Positions 1 to 10,016 of a DNA stretch of 64,000 nucleotides are shown here, piece by piece. Source of the DNA: Sycobia sp. Sy_11 (lineage: Eukaryota > Arthropoda > Insecta > Hymenoptera > Epichrysomallidae); the NCBI GenBank assembly GCA_018907035.1, contig JACCIC010000137.1, positions 1 through 64,000 on the forward strand, given 5' to 3'. The first letter of the stretch is position 1. Every line of letters begins with the position of its first letter. The position numbers and the translations under genes were made by a program. The notes beneath the pieces were generated by a model. It searched no databases and was not told the DNA's origin. It saw only the letters and a program-made list of their open reading frames with translations.

Positions 1-401
1 CACTCAAAAACAAACGCTGCTGTCACCAATTTGTTGAATTTCAGCCCCATTCCAGTTTTTGCCTTTAATTTCATAGCACTGGCAACCGCTATAGCTGACG
101 CTTTCTCCGCAAGACTAGCATCTTTAGCTTTAATCAGTTGCCAAGCTTTATTAGCAAGCTTTATGTCAGCCACTTTACGATTACTGTTTTTATTAGAGTA
201 CTCAATGTCATGTTCTTTACATGCCTTATCTAGATCATTTATTCCCGGATCACCCCTTTTTAATCGCTTTGTTAATTTAGTTCCAGAGCCACAGTACTGA
301 TAACCAGGAAGATGCATTTCGATAGGTAAATTGTTGATTACTCTATCGAGCAATCCACGTCCTTCCTTTTTTGAATGCTTCCGATTTTTATGCTCAATCA
401 T
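1..401 (-). CDS. Phospholipase A2-like (parvovirus VP1-type) protein, partial
   Basis: An open frame starts at an ATG complementary to 399-401 and runs off the window edge without a stop (133 codons seen). A basic N-terminus precedes a PLA2-like core: a glycine-rich calcium-loop signature (LPGYQYCGSGT) and, about 30 residues later, the catalytic-type DKACKEHDIEY with the HD pair and a downstream Y. An Ala/Lys-rich helical stretch follows. This is the PLA2-like domain known from parvovirus VP1 and from capsid-associated proteins of Polinton/adintovirus elements, where it is thought to help membrane exit. Its place beside a packaging ATPase, integrase and PolB fits that setting. The usual GPGT is GSGT here; no break is visible in the part seen. 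It is transcribed away from the ATPase, so 402-497 is a short divergent spacer. Confidence 0.75.
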   Translation of the reverse strand, partial: MIEHKNRKHSKKEGRGLLDRVINNLPIEMHLPGYQYCGSGTKLTKRLKRGDPGINDLDKACKEHDIEYSNKNSNRKVADIKLANKAWQLIKAKDASLAEKASAIAVASAMKLKAKTGMGLKFNKLVTAAFVFE

Positions 402-497
402 CTTTGGCAGTCAAATTATAACTGATGATCGAAAATATAAAATCAACATTTATATATTTACTTCAGTTAATGATAAACTAGACTTTGTCATATCAAC

Positions 498-1186
498 ATG
501 GATTTCACTGAACAGAACGTGAAACTCCCTGTCGCTAACTTTGATTTTGGAAAGGAAAAAAGAAGGAAGCGACACGGAGAATTGCTACCAGATAGTATAC
601 GAGCAGTATTCTGCGGTCCATCAAACTGCGGAAAAACAAATAGCTTATTAGCTTTAATCACTCATCACAATGGTCTTAGATTCGAGAATGTGTATGTTTA
701 TTCAAAATCGTTAAATCAACCAAAGTATCAATTTCTCAAAAAAGTCATAGAACCAGTTGAAGGCATCTCATATTTTCCGTTTAGTGAACATAAATCTGTA
801 ATATCACCGGAGAAGCATTGCCCAATTCAATTATGATTTTTGATGATGTAGCTGTGAGAAGCAAGATAACGTCAGAACATTTTTCTGTATGGGGAGACAT
901 AAAAGTGTAGACTGCTTCTACTATGCCAGTCATTTGCTCATATACCAAAACATCTTATTAGAGATAATATTAATATGTTAGTAATTTATCGACAAGATGA
1001 TGTGAATTTAAAACTATTTATGATGACCATGTCAATACTGATATGTTTTTCAACGAATTTCGTAATTTTTGTTCTGAATGCTGGAAAAATGATAAATATG
1101 GATTTGCTGTTATTGATAAAGATAGAACGATGGATGCTGGTAGATACAGAAAAGGTTTTGACTGTTTTGCAATAGAAAGAAATTAA
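498..1186 (+). pseudogene. Polinton/adintovirus A32-type packaging ATPase, frameshifted
   Basis: The family pumps viral DNA into capsids as a FtsK/HerA-type ATPase. The first frame starts at ATG 498 and carries a Walker A P-loop (GPSNCGKTN) near residue 40. That frame stops at 834-836, while the Walker B-like segment (IMIFDD) lies in another frame at about 826-850. A further frame change follows near 850-860, where the conserved CEKQDNVR and FCMGRHKSVD blocks appear. A third change near 960-1015 leads to the C-terminal segment ending at the TAA at 1184-1186. At least three frame breaks make it inactive. It is the first plus-strand gene of a run of four (ATPase, structural-type protein, fibre-like, integrase) with short gaps, the usual compact Polinton layout. 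Confidence 0.8.
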
Positions 1187-1232
1187 AAAAATCTTAATCA
1201 CTCAGTTCAATTTTACACAGCAACACGACACC

Positions 1233-2126
1233 ATGTCGGACATTGAGAAAGAAAAGAGTATTCTTAGCGAGTTGATGCAAGCTCGTAAAGCTATTAAAAG
1301 AAAATCAATTGAAACAATTGAAAAGGAGAGTGAAACCTGTCATTACACCACTTGAAAAGCTTGTCGAATCAAATAGTGTACAGTCTTCTAATTCATTTCG
1401 AATGATCAGAGCATTAGAAAACCAACTACATCCCGAAAAAAGTTGAGTTTTATGATAGATAATAATATTCGCTCAGCTTCCATGAAAAGATTATGATTCC
1501 GATGATGATTTTAACCCTCATTAGATAACTCAATGATGAATTCGACATTCAAATCTATGCAAGTAAGGACAATGTTAAATCGAATATTTTAGATCAAAGC
1601 CGCAGTAAATTTGATAACATATATGAGTAAGAAATATTGGAGGTATATACATGCTTGGCGATTCTGAAATTATATTTGATGATAATAAAATAAAAGTGAA
1701 AGATTTAACTTATCCTAAAAGTAATGGACTAATGGGAGCTACTTATTAAAAAAGAACCAGATGACACATTAATACAGTGCAGCAGATCGTGAAAATTATC
1801 GCAGTATTCTGAAGCAACAAGTGCTCACCGGAAAAAACATAGTAAGATGAATCTATACGCTCATCGAAGAGTAGAAAATATTTCAACATCATTGCACCAA
1901 TGTTTCGCACACCAGTCATACAAAAAAAGAGGGGGAGGTCACCTACCTAAATATAAAATAGAAAAGAAAGATTCTTCAATAGAGTTAGTGTACTGGGATG
2001 ATCCGAATGAGCTTTGTTGAGAGACTAGATTACTAATTGGCGAACAATCAGCTGGAAAATAACAATCATATCAATGAAATCCATTCAATTATTGAAGAAC
2101 TGCGTGAAATAGGATATATATATTAA
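1233..2126 (+). pseudogene. Conserved Polinton structural-type protein, broken
   Basis: It begins at ATG 1233 with a charged helical segment (MSDIEKEKSILSELMQ) and is out of frame by about 1333. Further pieces are recognisable in other frames: LEKLVESNSV near 1350-1375, a middle block from 1651 (MLGDSEIIFDDNK, then YPKSNGLM), and a C-terminal block ending at the TAA at 2124-2126 (YWDDPNEL near 1990-2010, then EIHSIIEELREIGY). Several stops and indels separate them. I recognise the order and motifs as a protein that recurs beside ATPase, fibre and integrase genes in insect Polinton-like elements. Its function is not known to me; a virion role is inferred from position only. Confidence 0.6.
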
Positions 2127-2159
2127 TACACATTCGTCTATTCTTCAATCAGTATCATC

Positions 2160-2718
2160 ATGAGTCTCGATTTGTTTGGAAGAAATTTGAGAGACTCGAA
2201 AGGGAGTCGAGGTCCTCCAGGCGTTGGATACAATTTCACAACAGATGGCAATTTTGATATAGAAAATAAACGTCTTTGTAATGTTGGGTGAAGCTATTGA
2301 AAGTACTGATGCAGTTTGTGTAAAAACGTTATATGTAATCTTGCAGAAGGAACTAAATACTGTATTTTCCAAAATTAATGAAATTCTAAAAGAAAATGAG
2401 AAATATCATGAACAAAATGGCTTGATAACAGAAGAGAAATTCAAAGATCTTTATCAAAAATATTATACACATAATGAATATCGATTTAAATTGGAAGAAA
2501 AAATGAATAATTTCGATAAAAATCTTATGAAAACCAATCAGGATAAATCAGAACTGGAATTGAAACTGAAAACTCTTAGTGACTCACATACTCGTTTAAA
2601 TGATACTATGACAAAATCGGTTTCGAATTTGAATGCTATTATAATAGATATTAACAGGAAAACAAATGCACCGACAAGATCAGCAAAGTCAGTAGGAAAT
2701 AAAACAAAAACTGGTTGA
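2160..2718 (+). pseudogene. Fibre-like protein with collagen-type and coiled-coil parts, one frameshift
   Basis: The frame opens at ATG 2160 and shows GSRGPPGVGYNFTTDGNFD followed by an IENKRLCNVG repeat, a motif seen at the head of trimeric virion fibres, where it marks the start of a DAV-type repeat. The frame stops at 2289-2291; the frame starting at 2281 continues without a gap in similarity (AIESTDAVCVKTL), so a single indel near 2285 broke it. The rest (to 2718) is highly charged heptad-rich sequence, probably coiled coil. It runs into the integrase sequence with no spacer. Receptor-binding or spike function is inferred from the motif and place; no enzyme motif is present. Confidence 0.55.
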
Positions 2719-3611
2719 AGAGCTACACAAACCTGCCCGTTGCAGATATAAGCGAAGAAAATATGATATACGTGGTATAGATGAAACTTGGCAAGCAGAT
2801 CTTGTAGAAATGATACCCTACTCTAAGGAGAATAAGGGTTTCGTTACTTACTCACTCTTATAGATTTATTTTCGAAGTATGTTTGGGCTAAACCAGTAAA
2901 GTCAACGAATGGTAACGATGTTACTCTCGCTATGAATACGATATTGAAACATGGAAGAGTACCATCAAATCTACAAACTGATCAAGGAAAAGAATTTTAC
3001 AATTCACACTTCCAAAACCTCATGAAAAAGTATAAGATAAATCTATACTCTTCACGCAGTAATCTTCATGCAAGTATTTGTGAACGATTTAATAGAACCT
3101 TAAAAAATGCAACGTGGATACAATTCAGCAAACAAGGAAACTACAAATGGATAGGTATCCTACCAGATTTACTGAAAGCTTGCAATTCAAGAAAACGTCG
3201 AACAATAGGAATTGAGCCTGAAAATGTAAGCCAAGAAAACGAAAGGGAGGTGAAGAAGCGTTTTTCAATTGAGATGATAGCAAGGAAAAAACCGAAATAC
3301 AATGAACGGAGATAATGTACAAATAAGTAAAATAAAACATATTTTTGAAAAAGGCTATACACCTAATTGGTCTACTGAAATTTTTACAATATCAAGAATT
3401 GTAAAAACTGATCCAGTAACTTATCACGTTAAAGTTTATTACGATAAGCCTGTATCTGGAGGTTTTTATGAAACTGAAATTCAAAAGACTAAGTGCGCTG
3501 AAATTTATCTAGTAGAAAAGTGCTAAAACGGAGTGTAACCGCGTATATGTTAAATGGTTAGGCTTCAATAGTGAGCATAATAGTTGGATAAATAAAAAAG
3601 AAATTAAATGA
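2717..3611 (+). pseudogene. Retroviral-type DDE integrase with chromodomain-like tail, broken
   Basis: The rve integrase core lies in pieces. The block with the first catalytic Asp (DETWQADLVEM) is at about 2779-2811, ending at the TAG near 2860. The second block (LIDLFSKYVWAKPV, TDQGKEFYNSHF with the second Asp, and the Glu-bearing ICERFNRTLKNA) is in another frame to about 3300. A beta-rich C-terminal segment (YTPNWSTEIF, GGFYETEIQ) is at 3302-3526. After a stop at 3524-3526 a chromodomain-like YVKWLGFNSEHNSW block ends at the TGA at 3609-3611. The zinc-binding N-terminus is missing: the fibre-like frame abuts the core directly. In Polintons this enzyme inserts the element, usually with 6-bp target duplications. 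This copy cannot act. Confidence 0.8.
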
Positions 3612-3785
3612 AAGCAATATAAAAGTAAAATATATGGATATGTGGAAGGTCACTAGTTATTAAATATGAAAGACAGTTTATTATGATTATAATATTTATT
3701 TATGTAATTAAGTTATACATGTTTTGATTCTTCTTTTACAAATAAATAATGATAAGAAATTAATCTATGTGTGTTTTATTAATAT
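3612..3785. other. Convergent intergenic spacer
   Basis: AT-rich spacer between the plus-strand integrase and the minus-strand genes. It holds AATAAA-type signals in both directions (for example AAATAAATAAT near 3740), as expected where two transcription units end tail to tail. No gene is seen. Confidence 0.5.
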
Positions 3786-4091
3786 TTAAGAAGTAGAAGT
3801 GTTAAACTTAAAACAACTACCGCCTTGATACACTATAAATAAACAAAGCTTATTTGCTTTCTTAGCCATATTTATGAAAAATTCTTCTTCTTTTAATAAA
3901 GCCGAAGATATCTTTGGCGGCAAAAATATTTGAAAGTTATCGTCCAGCTCCGCAACGACTTTGGTGCCATGTCTTGTAGAGACTTGCTTAAGAGCAGTCA
4001 CCATGTACTGCTGATTTTTCTCCAATTCTGCACATTTCTTCCGCGGCATGAACTCGCTCTTAGATATCTTGTTAAGAGTAGCAAAGTCCAT
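3786..4091 (-). CDS. Small conserved Polinton protein, possibly an OB-fold DNA-binding protein
   Basis: An intact 101-codon frame starts at an ATG complementary to 4089-4091. The pattern is a short N-terminal helix (MDFATLNKISKSEF), then alternating strands (QQYMVTALKQVSTRHGTKV, VVAELDDNFQIFLPPK) and a C-terminal strand. The strand-turn-strand layout and its place downstream of PolB resemble small proteins found with PolB in insect adintovirus-like elements, which may bind single-stranded DNA. The OB-fold idea is inference; no catalytic motif is seen. It is one of the few genes of this element that has no break, though short length makes that weak evidence for selection. Confidence 0.5.
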   Translation of the reverse strand: MDFATLNKISKSEFMPRKKCAELEKNQQYMVTALKQVSTRHGTKVVAELDDNFQIFLPPKISSALLKEEEFFINMAKKANKLCLFIVYQGGSCFKFNTSTS

Positions 4092-4189
4092 TCTAAAGAA
4101 AAGAAAAAAATTTTTCTTTTTAATTCTAACATAGTAAAAAAAAAAATTAATTTTTTTTAAAGAGAAAATTAACTACGAATCTTACCTTA

Positions 4190-4723
4190 TTAGATTAGTC
4201 TTGTTTTCTTTGGAGATGGCAGATAATTCTCAAACTCTTCAACTGCTCGAATGAGTTCCTCGTCATCCTCCATCTCTTCATATAGCTGATTCCCCACCAT
4301 AATTTCTGCCTCTTCCATTGCCTCACGGAGTGCATCCCTTCCCTCGGCTTCAACTGAGCTTACCCCTTCCAAAACTTTCAAAATTTCTTCAGGATTTCAT
4401 TCGTGCATTAGTTCGTCAGATATATTATACTTAATGCTTATTGGTTCACCTTGATTACTATAGAGCGTCACTATTTCTCGTATAACTTGATTTTCATTAG
4501 TTACTTTATCCCTACTCTCTTGTTCTGCATGTACATCTGCCGTGACTCGAATCTCATTGCCGATTGTATTCTCCCTCTCTTCTTCTCCAGTAGCTACACC
4601 TACTTGAGCTCTTTTTCCATTGGACTCATCGTATCCCCTCACATTATCCTTCCCCTCCTCTTCGATTTGCTGACCTGTACTTCCCATGATTTCCCTCTCT
4701 ACCTTACTTGCAGCTTCCAACAT
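4190..4723 (-). pseudogene. Acidic Polinton protein with one in-frame stop
   Basis: The frame begins at an ATG at 4721-4723, directly after the PolB stop (TAA at 4724-4726) and in the same frame as PolB. It is rich in Glu, Asp and Asn, is interrupted by a single TGA at 4397-4399, then continues in the same frame to 4190 with VGNQLYEEMEDDEEL and the end EEFENYLPSPKKTRLI. Such acidic, low-complexity proteins are common beside PolB in these elements; I do not recognise a domain. The zero-base junction with PolB suggests either a shared transcript or an old PolB extension. Confidence 0.45.
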
Positions 4724-7700
4724 TTACTCTTTTAGGATTTTATAGTGACCCCAAGGTAATGTGTCTGTAGTATTAGGCAATAAGTATCTTTTATCATCAA
4801 ATGGACTTAGGGCAATTTTTTGCTGTTTTTCTGTATGCACTATGTGTAATTTTGAGCGAATGGTGCACTGCTCTCGTTGTATAATTACGAGGTCTTCCAG
4901 GCATCTTCTATAATCATCGAATGTAATTGATTTCTTCACTACACCCGATTTAATACCTTTAGCTTTTTTTACTATTCCTCCTCCATCAACTAAAATACTG
5001 TACATTTTACTTCGTAAACCAATAAATTCCATCATGATCTTTCCATTACATTCATCTCTCATTAGTCCAGGAATTTTTTTATTTTCACGTGGAATTCCAT
5101 ACTGATTATTTTCATCATAATCAGAAGTATCAAATCTATGAATATCTTCTTTCATTATTTGATACATATCAATGTCCTCTACTTCATATATCCATCTATC
5201 AGTGTTAGTATACAAGAGTTTACACTTTTCGCCCACTCGCTGTTTTATGTAAGAGTAGTGAAAATCGTAGACTAATGTTTTTGATAAATCGAGAATACAA
5301 AGCCCAACGTATATAGGCTTTTTGATTGTTACACTTGTTTTTTTCAGCTGAATGGCAACTAAATTTTCATCAAAAATTGCACAGCTATGATAATTAGGTA
5401 GAGCTATGCGTGCTTCTGCTCCATATCGGCCAGTAAATTTATTTACTAACCGTACATCAACGCGAGATCGCTCTCGCTCAATACATTTTCTATAAACAGC
5501 ATTAATTAACAGTTTATAAAAGAGTTTTTCAAACTCATTCTTTGCATGCTTTCGCTTTTCAGTATTTAGTATAACATATGATTTTAACCAAGGTTTCTGT
5601 TCAAAGCTCAAAATTCTATGTACTTTTTTCAATCGAAGACCATTGTCCAGCGCTTACTTAAGGGCGCGATAATGAATTATATACCTTGTTTTATCGTTCA
5701 AAGTAGTTAGAAGTTTCTTTTGTTTTGAGCCAGGTGGTGTATGATGTTCGGCACAGAAAAGTAAGTCACGATGAATATCATGTATTTCCTCTGGATACTC
5801 CAAATCTACTTCAGCAATATAACCTACGTCCGAATCTGATGGTGTATTGAAAAAGTCACGATTTGATTCATAATCAACCCATTTAAATTTTCCAACTGGT
5901 AAATGCTGTACCATCGCCCATCCATACAAATTATTTATATCATAATATAAAAGTGTCTTTGTCTTCTTTTTTTCATCATATGTCGATCCCATGTATGGAT
6001 TATTTGCCTTTGCATATCGATTGCAGCACTGACTTATTCCACCTCGAATGCCTGATTCAATAAATAATAACATGTCAATATCTGTTAGAAGCTCTAATTC
6101 TACCTTCCTCATTTTTAGAGCTGCTGAAAATGTTAATCCTGGAATAGTGTAAAAATGTGCAGGACATAAGCCGTATGCTTTAATAGATGTGTCTCGAAAA
6201 CTTTCAAAGACATCTGCTAAGAGTAGAACATCTGAAGTCCGAATACTCTCCTAATGTTCTTATATTAAAACTTTCCCACACTTGAACAGCGTGCTTATAG
6301 TTTTCCTCACTAATACCTGAATCTGTCAGTTTATTATAAAATTCATTTTTCTAAGGCAGTTTTGTAGTTATTAATTTATCAAGTCCATCTATAAAATCGT
6401 AAGGAAATATTCCTTTACGTCTAAGAAGATCAATATTTTCGTTTGAGTATCCATCTAATTGAAATTTCTGTATTGCTATTGGTACATTATCTAGATAATA
6501 CGCAAGTTTCTCTAAAGATGATGGCAAAAATCGCCAAGAATCTAAGAATCTAAAACTCACATCACAGTCATCCATATACTTTGTGAAGGAAATATATTTT
6601 TCCTTGTTATGATGTATTAAGTTAACTCGACATTTCATCAGTGTAGAAGTTCCAATTTCATTTAAAATAAAGTGTGTATCATAATTGAGATTGTGAAAAA
6701 TTACTGGAATAAATTTCGAGTCTTTATAGTTCAAATTGCAGGAATTATGGGCAGCACCTCTGAATCTAATGAGAAAAAAATTAATTTAGTAAAATAACTT
6801 GTTTTTCTTTATTATATTAAATTATCTTTTAAATTATTATATTAAATTTACCTTCCTGTTAAATGACAGTGATCTCGCACTACCAGTTGATCATCCAAAA
6901 ATGGTTTTCGACATATATGGCAAACGGTCGACCATTTAAAAGTCAACTCTTCATCATCTGTGAGTTTCATTGGTTTTGGATTTTTATAGAGATGATCAAT
7001 CTGCTCACCAATTGATTTTAATTCACGCACAAACCAACTTGCGGGTGTCTCATCGTCTGCACTTTTCTGTCTATATTCTTTTGTAAACGGATAATTTGTC
7101 ATCAAAGCTAGATTTTACATAAAATCCTATACTGTATGCCTGGTGGAGTTGAAAAGCATTTTCATTTTCTGTAGGTTTTAATAAGCATTCAAAATCAGCG
7201 TAAACTACAAAAGGCACTTTTTCCCCTTTATTATAATCTTCAAATTTTAAAATATTATTCGATGAGTTTGGTAAATTTATTCGACAATCGTTAATATTTT
7301 TACAAACATTTTCATGATTTTCTAGCCTTTCTTCACTATAAAAACGTTGTAAACATCTTTCACAATGGTATAATTTTTGGTGAGTCTTGCTGACTTGTGA
7401 ACCTTCAAGTCTGGATATACTTTTAATCGCAACATAATGGAATTTAGGCACACTTCCATTATCATCAGAAATATTATTTTCTTCATACTCATCGATGTAG
7501 AAATCTTGAATGAGAAGAAGATTTGCATGTTTCTCCTTCTTGTTTAATGAAATATGGCAAGGTGATACTTCATATTTCGATCCATACTTTCTAAGCATAT
7601 AAACATTTACTGAAATATTATTCCATTTTTCAAATTTGGAAACATCTTTTAGTTTTACAGGAAATTCTATATCACCAAAGTTCAACTCGTTTGCATATTT

Positions 7701-8540
7701 ATCATAATTATGAACTCTTTGAGGACTTTTTTCATTTGGATGTAATGCTGAACGAATAGCGTCTTTAAAGCATTGATTATCAGTTTTATGAACATTGATA
7801 CATGCTCTTTTTGATGCTATGAACTTTGGCAGAGGAATAAATGATCTTCCCTTGTGAGGTGAAAATTTTTTCATATTTATGCATAAACTTATAATACTTT
7901 TTAATGTCCATCCAGAATCTTTTTCCTGAAATTCTTCTAGATGAGTAAGAAGAGGGTCCTTAATATGTTCCTCATACCATTTGCCTAAATCAGTAGACAT
8001 GTATACTGTAGCACTCATACTTGTGAAATATTTAATATCTGTTGTTTCCTCTCCATTTTTCTGCATGGAAAATTCTGACATAAAATCAGAATTTACTTTT
8101 ATTGCACCATATTCTTGTAAGCATGCTTGTACTTTATCCTCAAAGAGCTTCTGTGCATCGAGCAAAAAACTTAAAATGTCCACATGTTTTAAATTAACCA
8201 CAACACCTGTTCTTATTCGATTTTTAAAAGCTGTTTGAACATCTCGCCATTCAACTTTAGCTGACTCGATAGGGATTAGACTACCTTCAATTGGTGCTGC
8301 ACTATCAAGATAGAACCGAAATCCTGCTTGTAAACATGACAAATGAATAAGAGATGTTAAACATTTTTGATTTTCTGCTCGAGAGAGACCTTGTTTTTTT
8401 CCAAATTCTCTCAGCTCTAACAAAGCCTGTTCAGTTATTGTTGAATAATTCTCGAGTTCGATTACATTCAATTCACTGACACGTTCGTAAATATCACGAA
8501 GTTGTTTCACTTGAAATTCGACAGACGAAAGATAAGCCAT
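4724..8540 (-). pseudogene. Protein-primed-type DNA polymerase B of a Polinton/adintovirus element
   Basis: This replicative polymerase is the hallmark gene of Polintons. The start is an ATG complementary to 8538-8540. The first 489 codons are open and hold a C2H2-like finger (YHCERCLQRF, residues about 387-409) and the exonuclease I-type VYADFECLL near residue 450. Then come a frameshift near 7090, a CxxC plus DHCHLTG zinc motif interrupted by an 86-nt intron, an in-frame TAG at 6348-6350, frame losses between 6115 and 6300, polymerase motif A (DINNLYGWAM) near 5940, an in-frame TAA at 5651-5653, a motif B-like NAVYRKCIE near 5505 and motif C as YTNTDRW near 5210. Motif B normally has YGK and motif C normally has DTDS, so catalytic residues are lost besides the stops. 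It overlaps none of its neighbours and shares its upstream region with the 9236 gene. Confidence 0.85.
6766..6851 (-). other. Candidate 86-nt GT-AG intron inside PolB
   Basis: On the minus strand the frame reads GGAAG|GTAAAT, then AT-rich sequence, a pyrimidine tract and TTTCTCATTAG|ATTC. Removing it keeps the frame and joins the two halves of a zinc motif (HLTGR before, FRGAAHNSCN after). Without splicing, the frame hits stops within the insert. Length, donor and acceptor are typical of insect introns. Confidence 0.7.
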
Positions 8541-9235
8541 TTTACTTTTATTTTAACGTGAATTAATAAAATATATTTTAAAAAATATTTAAAATATATC
8601 AGACTTTACTTAATATTGCGTCTTTATTCACTGTTACAATACAACACACTTGTATAACTGGCAATAGAAAAAATAAGAAAAATGAAACTGAACTTATTTA
8701 ACTGTGGTGTAAAAACTTTGATCCTCCAAGAAACTGTCTCGCTTTTAAAGGAAAATGAAAAATAAGGAGAAGGGGAAACAGAAGTGGAAGCACAATGTCA
8801 AGCCTGCGATAGAAAACATTCAATAGCGTGTTAGAATGAGAAGAATATATGTAGACTAAAACCAATCAAAATATCATCCTTTCTCCTTGAACGTCCAATC
8901 ATAAACGTGATTTCCTACGAGGGGGGCGTGTAGAATTTAGGACCATCTAAATATCTACCGTTACTTCCTTTCTCAACGTACAAATGCTTTTCTTCTCCCA
9001 CGCCCAATCGTAAGTGACTTTCTCTAAGAATAGAGGGGATAAATTGACTTGTAACCAACCAAAAAAATTCAATCTTCATCATCCAATCGAATCTATTTTA
9101 TTTTTCTCAGCCAATTGTAGGACAGTTCTCATTTCACGAGGAGGGGGAGAACTATTATAAAAATGAATGCATAAGCATAGAACTTACATTCATAATCAAC
9201 ACTTCTAACTATCGGTAAATAGAAATAAACTGAAA
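8541..9235. promoter_or_regulatory. Shared upstream region of PolB and the 9236 gene, with CCAAT boxes and a TATA box
   Basis: This is the space between two divergent genes. Five CCAAT boxes in the plus direction start at 8862, 8895, 9004, 9083 and 9111, four of them as CCAATC. A TATA box (TATAAAAA, 9156-9163) lies 40 bp after the last CCAAT and 80 bp before the ATG at 9236. CCAAT boxes are bound by NF-Y in animals; function here is inferred. No clear TATA box was found towards PolB. Confidence 0.55.
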
Positions 9236-10016
9236 ATGGCTAGAGTGAGGGAATACGAAGTGACGTTTAGAAAAAATATTCTGAAGTGTCCAGAAGATAA
9301 AGTATTCTTCTGCGATATGCAGGGTTTTCAGACAAGAGGCCCGCAAACTTTCATTTTAAAGGAATTTAGTTTATTAGGTATGGAAAGAGGTGCACTACCT
9401 ACAGTATATATCTTTAAGCCACCATTTCCATGGAGTGACTTGACATGGAATGAAAAAAAAACAGTTCACTGGTTGCAGCGTGATTATCATGGGCTTAAAT
9501 GGGATACTGGTGACATTCCATACCATAGGCTTCAAAGAACATTGGAGATATGCTGTACTGGAGTAAAAAAATTATATGTGAAGGGACGAGAGAAGAAGGA
9601 ATGGTTGACAACCATTCTCCCAAATATGTAAGTAATTTGCATACTTATAATCATCTTTATATTTATTTCATGTATATATTTCAGAAAGTAATAAAAAATA
9701 AACTTTATGGAAAAGTATATTTTCATACAATGTTCATACATTGTTCATACTTTTTCATACTTTTTTATACTTTTTCATACTTTTTCATACTTTCTTATAC
9801 TTTTTTTCTAATTCCAGAATTATATCTGATATGGAGGAGGAGCTACATTGTCCATCATTGCAAACACTGCAGAGTGAAGATCAAAATGTGATTTGCCACA
9901 AACATGCATTACGCAGCCGAAGTATACCAATGTGTGTGATACGGAGTGTCACAATAATGCGTACATGGTTGCAAAATTACTTGAGTGGAATGTCTGGACG
10001 AGATGAAATTGACTAA
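9236..10016 (+). CDS. Spliced CDMQGF-family mobile-element protein (196 aa)
   Basis: Two exons, 9236-9627 and 9818-10016, joined by a GTAAGT...TTCCAG intron, give an unbroken 196-codon frame ending at TAA 10014-10016. The N-terminal strand leads to FFCDMQGFQ (residues about 29-37), then ILKEFSLLGMER, IFKPPFPWSDLTW, YHGLKWDTGDIPYHRL, and LYVKGREKKEWL near the end of exon 1. Exon 2 carries CPSLQTLQ, ICHKHA and CVIRSVTIMRTWL. I recognise this as a family widespread in insect mobile elements, without an assigned function. The spacing (D near the start, YVKG..K, then C..H..........N/S-V..L..W) looks like a divergent DEDDh exonuclease fold, but the acidic residues are only partly kept, so this is inference. 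The open frame and good splice sites in a decayed neighbourhood suggest a younger or selected gene. Confidence 0.7.
9728..9810 (+). repeat. Decamer repeat forming the pyrimidine tract of the 9236 gene's intron
   Basis: From about 9728 to 9810, just before the AG at 9816-9817, the intron repeats a 10-bp unit of the type CATACTTTTT about eight times with point changes. It makes up nearly the whole pyrimidine tract before the acceptor. Confidence 0.75.

Noticed and set aside
31..300. Plus-strand open frame at the left edge
   Set aside because: It is the antisense of the PLA2-like gene, whose minus-strand frame has clear motifs.
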